Source of the DNA: Flavobacteriaceae bacterium
Lineage (GTDB): Bacteria; Bacteroidota; Bacteroidia; Flavobacteriales; Flavobacteriaceae
Length of the DNA stretch: 9,384 nt
Direction: 5' to 3'
NCBI GenBank assembly: GCA_013214275.1
Contig: JABSPP010000042.1
Span: forward strand, 1-9,384
In this document: piece by piece, positions 1-5,791 of the stretch
Position numbering within the stretch: the stretch's first letter is position 1
How the letters are laid out: the number at the start of each line of letters is the position of its first letter
The notes under the pieces: generated by a model
Databases searched by the model: none
What the model was told of the DNA's origin: nothing
Seen by the model: only the letters and a program-made list of their open reading frames with translations
Program-made: the position numbers and the translations under genes

Positions 1-330
1 AAAGACGGTAGGGTGAAAAGGCTCTTCTATCTGAAAACTCCTTAAGCCACAAAAATATTGAAGATAGATGTTCTCACTAATCATGGCAACAGTGCCCCTG
101 TCATCCAAACCTAACTTGTGTTTGACAATCAAAGCTCCAATAACCATACGAACATCGATGCTCTCTCTACCACAAGTACTACTCAAACTCTTAGCATAAA
201 CAGAGGCTAAAGAATCCCATGGAATTAATTCAGCTAATTTTACCCAACGATTCTCTGGAGATAAGTCTCTCTCAAAGGGGTGTGAAAAGCCTTCTAAAGT
301 CAACTGATTAGAGGGTGTGTATTTGATCAT
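1..330 (-). CDS. IS5/IS1182-type transposase, N-terminal part (cut by window edge)
   Basis: An open frame starts at ATG 330 and runs leftward off the window, giving 110 residues without a stop. The protein opens MIKYTPSNQLTLEGF and continues with NRWVKLAELIPWD (about residues 28-40), then VRMVIGALIVKHKLGLDD (about 68-85) and a YLQYFCGL segment (about 92-99). This is the layout of the InsH-type N-terminal domain (DUF772) that precedes the DDE catalytic domain in IS5/IS1182-like transposases. The DDE residues would lie beyond the left edge, so it cannot be told whether the element is intact. The frame is unbroken as far as it is visible. The upstream terminal inverted repeat should lie between about 340 and 520 but cannot be placed without the other end. 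Family assignment rests on memory of similar N-termini. Confidence 0.85.
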   Translation of the reverse strand, partial: MIKYTPSNQLTLEGFSHPFERDLSPENRWVKLAELIPWDSLASVYAKSLSSTCGRESIDVRMVIGALIVKHKLGLDDRGTVAMISENIYLQYFCGLRSFQIEEPFHPTVF

Positions 331-375
331 AACTGCACGGTTTTATACATGTAAGGTACAAAAACCTTTGCAGTT
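331..375 (-). promoter_or_regulatory. Inverted repeat in the transposase leader
   Basis: AACTGC (331-336) and GCAGTT (370-375) are perfect complements that enclose two alternative inner pairings, GTTTT/AAAAC (340-344 with 361-365) and AAGGT/ACCTT (353-357 with 364-368). The outer arm ends just before the transposase ATG at 330. A hairpin here could hide the start region in read-through transcripts, as is known for some other IS families, but that role is an inference. It could also include part of the IS end. Confidence 0.35.
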
Positions 376-467
376 ATACTAGAAATTAATCTAAAATTAT
401 TCAATGAATAAATTGAATTACAGTTATTTATAATCAATAACTTAGAAAATCAGCAGAGCCTAGTTAT

Positions 468-512
468 AAAGCAGTTTAAAAAAGTCAAGTGATTTACACC
501 CTATACTGCTTT
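468..512. terminator. Possible terminator between the PagL-like gene and the IS
   Basis: AAAGCAGT (468-475) and ACTGCTTT (505-512) form a perfect 8-bp inverted repeat just downstream of the minus-strand stop at 524, with a 29-nt loop. The plus-strand arm is followed by a T/C-rich run. The long loop makes this a weak call. It could instead be an element-end repeat. Confidence 0.3.
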
Positions 513-523
513 TTCTTCTCAGC

Positions 524-1174
524 TTAGAAGAGAGCTATTCGATAGCCAATTTCAAAGCCAAAAATATTGTAACCGTCGTTTGGTTCTTGGGTGTCAAAGT
601 TTGAAATATGTCCTGCTTGACTTCCCAAGTACAATTCTGAAGATTTGAATGAATAGACTACTCCGATGGATAGGTTTTCAATAAAGGTAAATCCTTTTGC
701 CAACCGCTCAGATTCTTTGTCGATATATCCAGCACCTAGACCCAGAGTCGTTTCAAAAAATAGCAGCTTTAAAAGTTGCGTTCTCCATTGAAACCCTAAC
801 TCAAACATGTATAGACCAATCGACTTTTCACGTGTAAAGCGATTTCTTAACGCTTCAAAATTGGGGATGTCTGGGGTAATGAATGAGGGATTTAACAGTT
901 GATGTTTCGCTGCTTGTAATTGCGGTTGCACGATTAGATTCAAATCCCATTTTTCCCCCTTCCGTAGCAAATAGAAGAGTTGTGCTTTTAGGGTATTGGT
1001 CCTGTAATCATAATCCCTGTCTTTAAACAACAGATTGTTCTGTTGGGCACGATTAAAAACTATACCGATCTTTTTTAGCTTTTTGTCTGAGGTCTCTTTT
1101 TTCTGACCTGAGGTTAAAAAGGGAACATAAAAGAGTATGAAGACAAATAATCTATACAAATTGCTTTGAAACAT
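524..1174 (-). CDS. PagL-like acyloxyacyl hydrolase (lipid A deacylase family), outer membrane
   Basis: This predicted 216-residue outer-membrane beta-barrel starts with a hydrophobic signal peptide (about residues 5-23, ending near LTSGQ) and ends in phenylalanine, as outer-membrane proteins commonly do. Alternating-hydrophobicity strands fill the C-terminal half. Near the end it carries HISN (189-192) followed by PNDG (198-201), matching the H-x-S-N ... PN-x-G signature of PagL, whose Pseudomonas enzyme uses a His-Ser-Glu triad to remove an acyl chain from lipid A. His189 and Ser191 fit the triad. The residue at the Glu spacing (14 after His) is Asn203. A start 42 nt further upstream (1216) is open, but it would place a charged stretch before the signal peptide and deepen the overlap with the upstream gene, so ATG 1174 is preferred. 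It overlaps the preceding dehydrogenase gene by 23 nt and is last in a three-gene operon. Family call is good; activity is uncertain. Confidence 0.72.
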   Translation of the reverse strand: MFQSNLYRLFVFILFYVPFLTSGQKKETSDKKLKKIGIVFNRAQQNNLLFKDRDYDYRTNTLKAQLFYLLRKGEKWDLNLIVQPQLQAAKHQLLNPSFITPDIPNFEALRNRFTREKSIGLYMFELGFQWRTQLLKLLFFETTLGLGAGYIDKESERLAKGFTFIENLSIGVVYSFKSSELYLGSQAGHISNFDTQEPNDGYNIFGFEIGYRIALF

Positions 1175-2039
1175 GGATTGCTTTTCTACTTTCTTTGTAA
1201 TCGTAGAACCCTTCACCAGATTTCACACCTAGCTTTCCAGCTCTGACCATGTTTACCAGAAGTGGACATGGTGCATACTTGGGGTTTTTAAATCCGTCGT
1301 ACATTACTTCAAGAATAGATAAACAAACATCTAATCCAATAAAATCAGCCAGTTGTAGTGGTCCCATAGGATGTGCCATTCCTAATTTCATGACTGTGTC
1401 AATTTCGGCAACACCTGCGACATTATTATACAAGGTTTCTATGGATTCATTAATCATAGGCATTAAGATTCTGTTGGCAACAAAACCGGGATAATCGTTT
1501 ACCTCCACAGGAGTTTTATTGATTTTTTGAGCTAGATCCACAGTAAAATTCATGACTTTATCAGAAGTGTTGTATCCTCGGATGATTTCAACTAGTTTCA
1601 TTAAAGGCACAGGATTCATAAAGTGCATACCAATAACCAATTCGGGTCTATTTGTTGCCGCTGCAATTTGTGTAATGGAAATAGATGAAGTGTTAGTTGC
1701 TAGTATAGTGTCATCCGGACATACCTTGTCTAGCTCTTGAAATATGTTTATTTTTAGTTCTAAGTTCTCAGTAGCAGCTTCAATGACCAGACTTGCATAT
1801 TGAGTTCCCTCTTTGATGGAAGTATAGGTGGTAATGTTTGATAGTGTTTTCTCTTTATCGGTCTCAGTAATTTTTTCTTTGGCCACCATTCGGTCTAAAT
1901 TTTTTGAAATGGTCGCTAAGCCTCTATCTAAGGCAGCTTGAGAAATATCGATTAACTGAACGTTGTAATTGAATTGTGCAAAGGTATGGGCTATTCCGTT
2001 GCCCATAGTTCCGGCACCAATAACTGCGATGTTTTTCAT
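1152..2039 (-). CDS. hbd: 3-hydroxybutyryl-CoA (3-hydroxyacyl-CoA) dehydrogenase
   Basis: This cytosolic NAD(P)-dependent enzyme interconverts 3-hydroxyacyl-CoA and 3-oxoacyl-CoA in fatty-acid or butanoate metabolism. The 295 residues contain an N-terminal Rossmann domain with GAGTMG (8-13) and Asp31 at the end of the second strand, then the C-terminal dimerisation domain from about 185. The catalytic set known from this family is present at the right spacing: Ser118 in NTSS, His139 in HFMNP, Glu151 and Asn189 in FVANR. The family is usually about 280-285 residues; here a short tail (about 283-295) follows the conserved GEGFYDY, and its coding end overlaps the start of the PagL-like gene. It lies 27 nt downstream of the Gfo/Idh/MocA gene and is probably co-transcribed with it. 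The exact physiological substrate (paaH-, fadB2- or hbd-like role) cannot be told from sequence. Confidence 0.93.
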   Translation of the reverse strand: MKNIAVIGAGTMGNGIAHTFAQFNYNVQLIDISQAALDRGLATISKNLDRMVAKEKITETDKEKTLSNITTYTSIKEGTQYASLVIEAATENLELKINIFQELDKVCPDDTILATNTSSISITQIAAATNRPELVIGMHFMNPVPLMKLVEIIRGYNTSDKVMNFTVDLAQKINKTPVEVNDYPGFVANRILMPMINESIETLYNNVAGVAEIDTVMKLGMAHPMGPLQLADFIGLDVCLSILEVMYDGFKNPKYAPCPLLVNMVRAGKLGVKSGEGFYDYKESRKAIHVSKQFV

Positions 2040-2066
2040 TTGTGATTTGGGTTTGTTCTTTGTTGT

Positions 2067-3032
2067 TTAATTGTCGAAACAATCTATGATTTGTCGTGCT
2101 ATGCGCAGTGCCTCAGTTCCATGGTCTAGTGTAACTACAGGTACAGTGTCGTTTTCAATAGCATCTGCAAAGGTCTCTAGCTCATCTAAAATGGCATTGT
2201 TGGGAATTACTTCGGGATTGTCAAAGTAGATTTGCTTTTTGACACCTTCAGCATTTTGGAGAATCATCGCAAATTCGTCGGGATGTTCTGGAGCATCTTT
2301 CATGCGAACTATCTCCGATTTCTTCTCTAGGAAATCAACAGAGATATAGGCATCTTTCTGGAAAAAACGCGCTTTTCTCATATTTTTCATTGATATTCTA
2401 CTCGCCGTTAGGTTTGCTACACAACCGTTCTCAAACACAATTCTCGCGTTGGCGATGTCTGGGGTTTCTGAGATCACGGAAACGCCACTAGCATGAACAT
2501 CTACCACTGGAGAATTCACAACATTAAGGATAATATCTATATCGTGAATCATAAGGTCTAGTACAACAGGGACATCGGTACCTCGTGGGTTAAATTCTGC
2601 CAATCGGTGTGATTCAATAAACATGGGGTTGCTAATCATATCTTTTGCAGCAGTGAATGCGGGGTTAAATCGCTCTACATGCCCCACTTGTCCATGAACG
2701 TGTTTTTGGCTTGCCAATGTTTTAATTGCTTCTGCTTCGATCACGGTATTGGTGATTGGCTTTTCTATAAAGATGTGACATCCTTTTTCAATGGCCATTT
2801 TTGCACATTCAAAATGGGATAGGGTAGGGGTAACGATATCAATGACATCTACAGCATCAATCAGTTCTTTAACAGAATCAAAAGAGGTATATCCAAATTC
2901 ATTGGCTACTTTTTTTGCATTTTCTGCTGAGGGGTCATAGAACCCTACGAGTTCGTAACGCTGAGATTGTTGTAATAATTTAAGGTGAATTTTTCCTAAG
3001 TGCCCTGCTCCTAACACCCCTGCTTTTAGCAT
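2067..3032 (-). CDS. Gfo/Idh/MocA family NAD(P)-dependent oxidoreductase
   Basis: A 321-residue sugar-type dehydrogenase with the usual two-domain layout. The N-terminal Rossmann fold has GAGHLG (8-13). The family EKP motif follows (Glu90-Lys91-Pro92), whose lysine is a key active-site residue. The C-terminal substrate domain carries GHVERFNPA (117-125) and HDID (163-166), where His163 is at the place of the usual catalytic histidine. Members with the GHVERFNPA/HDID signature include enzymes annotated as UDP-GlcNAc 3-dehydrogenase (GnnA-like) as well as inositol dehydrogenases, so a nucleotide-sugar substrate is possible but not proved. It is first in the operon with the hydroxyacyl-CoA dehydrogenase and PagL-like genes. 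A perfect TAnnTTTG promoter box lies about 40 nt upstream of its ATG. Family is certain; substrate is unknown. Confidence 0.9.
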   Translation of the reverse strand: MLKAGVLGAGHLGKIHLKLLQQSQRYELVGFYDPSAENAKKVANEFGYTSFDSVKELIDAVDVIDIVTPTLSHFECAKMAIEKGCHIFIEKPITNTVIEAEAIKTLASQKHVHGQVGHVERFNPAFTAAKDMISNPMFIESHRLAEFNPRGTDVPVVLDLMIHDIDIILNVVNSPVVDVHASGVSVISETPDIANARIVFENGCVANLTASRISMKNMRKARFFQKDAYISVDFLEKKSEIVRMKDAPEHPDEFAMILQNAEGVKKQIYFDNPEVIPNNAILDELETFADAIENDTVPVVTLDHGTEALRIARQIIDCFDN

Positions 3033-3069
3033 ATCGTTTGATTTTAGAACATTGATTTTTCAACGAGAA

Positions 3070-3077
3070 CAAAGATA
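3070..3077 (-). promoter_or_regulatory. Bacteroidota -7 box for the Gfo/Idh-hbd-PagL operon
   Basis: Read on the minus strand this is TATCTTTG, a full match to the Bacteroidota consensus TAnnTTTG. It lies 37 nt upstream of the ATG at 3032, leaving a leader of about 25-30 nt. No clear TTG box is seen at the -33 distance. Confidence 0.55.
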
Positions 3078-3082
3078 CAATT

Positions 3083-3116
3083 TTGTAGGAATTCTAAGGG
3101 ATTTATGCTACCTTTA
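3083..3116 (+). promoter_or_regulatory. Candidate promoter for pcm
   Basis: TTG at 3083-3085 and TACCTTTA at 3109-3116 (7 of 8 to TAnnTTTG) are 23 bp apart, at the long end of the usual spacing. The start codon at 3139 would follow a leader of about 15 nt. The site lies almost back to back with the minus-strand promoter at 3070-3077. Confidence 0.35.
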
Positions 3117-3138
3117 AAATGTGATAATTATTTGAAAA

Positions 3139-3780
3139 TTGAGAGATACTTCTAAACATCAAGGACTTAGAAACCAGCTTGCTAAAAGTCTAAAGAACAA
3201 AGGTATTTCGGATCAAAAGGTGTTGGATGCCATTCGAAAAGTTCCTCGACATTTATTTATTGATTCATCTTTTGAAGATCATACATATCGAGATAAAGCA
3301 TTTCCAATTGCAGCAGGACAAACGATCTCTCAACCATACACCGTAGCCTTTCAATCACAAGTGCTTAGGATTCGTCAAGGAGACAAGGTTCTTGAAATTG
3401 GGACTGGGTCGGGTTATCAAACAGCTGTCTTAGTTGCCATGCAAGCTGAGGTATATTCTATTGAAAGGCAGCACGAGCTATTTAAAAAAACTTCGTTGTT
3501 TCTCCCCAAAATTGGGTATCGGCCAAAGAAATTAATTTTTGGCGATGGCTACAAAGGTTTTCCAGAGAAAGCACCATTTGACAAGGTGATTGTAACGGCA
3601 GGTGCACCATATATTCCCAAAGCGTTAATGGCGCAATTAAAGGTAGGAGGGAAGTTGCTCATTCCTGTAGGAGGTCTAACGCAGACGATGACATTGCTCA
3701 TTAGAACATCTCCCAAAAAGTTTGAAAAACACGAACTTGGCGATTTTACTTTTGTACCGATGTTGCAAAAGAAGAATTAG
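3139..3780 (+). CDS. pcm: Protein-L-isoaspartate O-methyltransferase
   Basis: A cytosolic repair enzyme that methylates L-isoaspartyl residues in aged proteins using S-adenosylmethionine, starting their return to normal aspartate. The 213 residues match the usual length. The family signature GQTISQPYTVA is at 60-70, SAM motif I (VLEIGTGSGYQTA) at 84-96, and the later motif DKVIVTAGAP at about 148-157, followed by LKVGGKLLIPVGG. The start is TTG at 3139: an in-frame TGA lies at 3133-3135, no ATG or GTG occurs before the conserved core, and the N-terminal RDTSKHQGLR segment is typical of flavobacterial Pcm. The last six codons and the stop are duplicated in tandem directly after the gene. It is transcribed alone, divergent from the Gfo/Idh operon and convergent with the DUF2147 gene. 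Confidence 0.95.
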   Translation: MRDTSKHQGLRNQLAKSLKNKGISDQKVLDAIRKVPRHLFIDSSFEDHTYRDKAFPIAAGQTISQPYTVAFQSQVLRIRQGDKVLEIGTGSGYQTAVLVAMQAEVYSIERQHELFKKTSLFLPKIGYRPKKLIFGDGYKGFPEKAPFDKVIVTAGAPYIPKALMAQLKVGGKLLIPVGGLTQTMTLLIRTSPKKFEKHELGDFTFVPMLQKKN

Positions 3781-3800
3781 ATGTTGCAAAAGAAGAATTA
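3759..3800 (+). repeat. Perfect 21-bp tandem duplication across the pcm stop codon
   Basis: Positions 3759-3779 and 3780-3800 are identical (21 of 21). Each copy contains ATG TTG CAA AAG AAG AAT and the TA of a stop. The first copy ends the pcm frame with TAG; the second repeats the tail as an untranslated or six-codon mini frame closed by TAA at 3799-3801. This looks like a recent slippage or recombination duplication that left the protein unchanged. Confidence 0.9.
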
Positions 3801-3809
3801 ATTGTGTGG

Positions 3810-3825
3810 TAGAACTTGTGTTCTA
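3810..3825. terminator. Small hairpin between convergent pcm and DUF2147 genes
   Basis: TAGAAC (3810-3815) and GTTCTA (3820-3825) pair perfectly around a TTGT loop and include the DUF2147 stop codon. Neither side has a clear T-tract, so termination activity is doubtful, but no better terminator lies between these convergent genes. Confidence 0.25.
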
Positions 3826-4257
3826 GAGGTCTGCTCTTTTCCACAGGGCTGTTCTGCCTATAAGAGAAAAACCAATATACCCACGGAGTTTTAGGGTATT
3901 GTTATCGAGTAATTTGATATAGCATTTATACTCTTTACCATTTTTGGGATCTAGAATGGTTCCGCCATTCCATTCGTCATCGTCTTTTGTGAGTCCTGAG
4001 AGAATATCCATCCCCAAAATAGGCTTATCTTTTTTCTTTCCTTTACATTTAAGACAGGTGGCATCCCTCCGTGTAGGATCGGTGATTTCTATGATTTTAG
4101 CGTAGGCCTTTCCGTTCTTTTGATAAATTTCAATGACAGACTCAACCTTGTTGGTTTCTTCATCAAAAGAATGCCATTTTCCAAAAATGGATTGAGCGTT
4201 ACTAGAGATAGTCACTAATAGAAAAAGGACAAAGGAGAAGATCCACTTTTTAGTCAT
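3823..4257 (-). CDS. Secreted DUF2147 domain protein
   Basis: A 144-residue exported protein of unknown function. From ATG 4257 the N-terminus is a clear signal peptide (MTKKW, then a hydrophobic run to about residue 18, likely cut in SSNA/QS near 21). An in-frame ATG 12 nt upstream adds MMLA before the lysines and is less likely. The mature part follows the DUF2147 pattern: GKWHSFDEET at the front, a CLKCKGKKKDKP segment in the middle with a C-x-x-C pair, a GMDIL...WNGGTILDPKNGKEYKC core, and a RGYIGFSLIGRTALWKR end. The fold is thought to be a small lipocalin-like barrel. It overlaps the end of kdsC by 8 nt and is last in the DUF2520-kdsC operon, which suggests co-expression but not a shared pathway. 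Confidence 0.85.
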   Translation of the reverse strand: MTKKWIFSFVLFLLVTISSNAQSIFGKWHSFDEETNKVESVIEIYQKNGKAYAKIIEITDPTRRDATCLKCKGKKKDKPILGMDILSGLTKDDDEWNGGTILDPKNGKEYKCYIKLLDNNTLKLRGYIGFSLIGRTALWKRADL

Positions 4258-4777
4258 CGCTAGCATCAAAATTTTCGTTCCATTTTCCTTGAACTCGTAA
4301 CACTTGTTCTATGATGTCTCTTACACAACCGTCGCCTCCTTTTCTGTCGGAAATGTATTTTGCTGTTCTCTGAACTTCTGAAGCGGCATCGTTTGGGCAA
4401 CATGGGAGTCCGACCAATTTCATCACTGGGAGATCAGGGAGATCGTCACCCATATAAAGGATCTGTTTAGGGGGTATATTGTAGTGCTCTAGTAGTTCTT
4501 GATATGGTTGTATTTTGTTTTGAGCACCTAGGAAAATATCTTTGATTCCTAAATTTTTTAAACGCATTCTGACTCCTTCATTTTTTCCGCCAGAAATAAT
4601 GCAGATGTGAAATCCCATATCTACGGCGGTTTTTAAGGCATAGCCATCTTTGATATTCATTTGTCGTATTAACTCACCATCTGGCATGATTGTCACTAGA
4701 CCATTGGTTAAAACACCATCCACATCAAAGATGAACATACGAATCTCTGCTAGGTATTGTTTATAGCTTTTTTCCAT
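4250..4777 (-). CDS. kdsC: 3-deoxy-D-manno-octulosonate 8-phosphate phosphatase (KdsC, HAD family)
   Basis: Removes phosphate from Kdo-8-phosphate to give Kdo, the sugar that joins lipid A to the LPS core; acts in the cytosol and is normally a tetramer. The 175-residue protein has all HAD motifs in order: nucleophile motif DVDGVLT (18-24, Asp18 and Asp20), a MNIKDGYAL substrate loop (40-48), motif II ISGG (61-64), a motif III lysine near 88, and GDDLPD (110-115) for Mg2+ binding. The C-terminal tail GGDGCVRD (147-154), which reaches into the neighbouring active site in KdsC, is also present and separates it from generic HAD phosphatases. There is no cap domain, as expected for this subclass. 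Its start overlaps the end of the DUF2520 gene by 17 nt, pointing to translational coupling. Confidence 0.93.
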   Translation of the reverse strand: MEKSYKQYLAEIRMFIFDVDGVLTNGLVTIMPDGELIRQMNIKDGYALKTAVDMGFHICIISGGKNEGVRMRLKNLGIKDIFLGAQNKIQPYQELLEHYNIPPKQILYMGDDLPDLPVMKLVGLPCCPNDAASEVQRTAKYISDRKGGDGCVRDIIEQVLRVQGKWNENFDASDD

Positions 4778-5465
4778 GGTTCTGTATTGATGTTGTTAGT
4801 AGATGATATATTTCTTTGTATGATTCTTCCAGCAAATGTACGTGATTTTTGATGGTTGGTAGGTCATTTCTTTTTGCAGGACCTGTCTGTGCATCACTGG
4901 GCGAAAGGTATTGTACTTTTTGAGCTGTTTCTTGAATTAGTGGGAGTAGCATTTGAAAAGGGATGTTGTAGCGATCGCAGATTTGCTTGGCTATTTCGTA
5001 CATGTGATTGGTGAAATTATTGGCAAATACGGCTGCGACATGCAGATGATTTCTTTGTACGGATGAAATTGGGTAGGCAGTACTTCCAAGACATTCTGAA
5101 AGAAATCGCAGGAGTTTTTCGTCTTGTTGTTCTTCAACTTCAATACAAATGGGAACTTTTGGGAAATCGACTGGTTTTTCTTTTGAAAAGGATTGCAAGG
5201 GATAAAATACTCCTTTTCTATAGGGATTTTTTAACTCCTGAATGCTGGTTGTACCAGATGTGTGAACTACCAAGGGACATTTAATATTCTTTGATACTTT
5301 TGGAATGGCATGATCTGAGACAGCAAGAATAGCCACATTGAATGTGTTGAGTTCATGTGGTTGACGAGAATCGAACTGTATGACATTCAGTTGATCTTTT
5401 TTGACGAGTTGTTGATATAGGTGAACACCTACATTGCCCTTTCCTACAATAGCTACTGAAATCAT
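4761..5465 (-). CDS. DUF2520 Rossmann-like oxidoreductase
   Basis: A 234-residue cytosolic protein with an N-terminal NAD(P)-binding fold (GKGNVG at 8-13), then HTSG (68-71) and FYPLQSFS (87-94), and a helical C-terminal domain with HLHVAAVFANNFTNHM (140-155) and TGPAKRND (about 199-206). This is the Rossmann-like plus DUF2520 arrangement, distantly like pyrroline-5-carboxylate reductase and 6-phosphogluconate-type dehydrogenases. The reaction is not known. In flavobacteria I recall it sitting directly upstream of kdsC, as here with a 17-nt overlap, which hints at a link to cell-surface sugar metabolism. The start at 5465 gives the expected MISVAIVGKGNVG N-terminus. Confidence 0.88.
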   Translation of the reverse strand: MISVAIVGKGNVGVHLYQQLVKKDQLNVIQFDSRQPHELNTFNVAILAVSDHAIPKVSKNIKCPLVVHTSGTTSIQELKNPYRKGVFYPLQSFSKEKPVDFPKVPICIEVEEQQDEKLLRFLSECLGSTAYPISSVQRNHLHVAAVFANNFTNHMYEIAKQICDRYNIPFQMLLPLIQETAQKVQYLSPSDAQTGPAKRNDLPTIKNHVHLLEESYKEIYHLLTTSIQNHGKKL

Positions 5466-5586
5466 AGCACGAAGATATTGAAATTATCTGGGTGGATACT
5501 AGACGTTGAATGTTGAATTTTCTGATTTCTGTTTCTCACAGCATCAGCTGCCTTATTTGCTATCGGAAATTGCGTTATTGAACTAA

Positions 5587-5695
5587 AAGGGTTCTTTTGA
5601 GCTGCGTAAGCGATAGCAGCGGCATCCTTTTTTGTCCTGTGAAGGCAAAAAAGATACAGCGGATAGCGCGACCCGAAGGGATACGCCCAAAAAAC
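5587..5695. repeat. REP-like hairpin-rich intergenic element
   Basis: This block has two foldable units. The larger pairs ATCCTTTTTTG (5624-5634) with CAAAAAAGAT (5646-5655) and continues through CCT/AGG (5636-5638 with 5643-5645) to a GTGA tetraloop, with bulges at one C and at T5635. The second pairs GCG/CGC and CCC/GGG (5668-5686) around GAA. The GC-rich 5668-5690 part stands out from its AT-rich surroundings. I recall near-identical sequences recurring between genes in flavobacterial genomes, where their translation (containing PFGSRYPLYLF and HRTKKDAAAI) is sometimes called as a hypothetical protein. The multicopy nature is from memory and needs a genome search. Outer boundaries are approximate. 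Confidence 0.55.
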
Positions 5696-5762
5696 ACACA
5701 TTATGGGTTTGGATGATTTTTTAATGAGATAGGGGAGCTACTAGGAATGACTTTTTTATCTT

Positions 5763-5770
5763 TATACTTG
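5763..5770 (+). promoter_or_regulatory. Candidate -7 box for the PLP enzyme-bshB1 operon
   Basis: TATACTTG matches TAnnTTTG at 7 of 8 positions and lies 21 nt upstream of the ATG at 5792, implying a leader of roughly 15 nt. No TTG is present at the -33 distance, so this is a moderate-to-weak call. Confidence 0.35.
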
Positions 5771-5791
5771 TAAAAGTAAACGCTAGATATT

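Noticed and set aside
1249..1740. Two plus-strand frames of 62-81 codons inside the hydroxyacyl-CoA dehydrogenase gene
   Set aside because: They are antisense to a gene with complete family motifs and look like shadows of its codon pattern.
5470..5477. TATCTTCG on the minus strand as a promoter box for the DUF2520 operon
   Set aside because: Transcription would start at the ATG itself, implying a leaderless mRNA. There is one mismatch and no -33 box.
5462..5701. 79-codon minus-strand frame whose stop overlaps the DUF2520 start as ATGA
   Set aside because: The translation matches the hairpin element at about 5587-5695, which I recall as non-coding repeat, and the remainder is low-information sequence. 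The ATGA overlap is probably chance.
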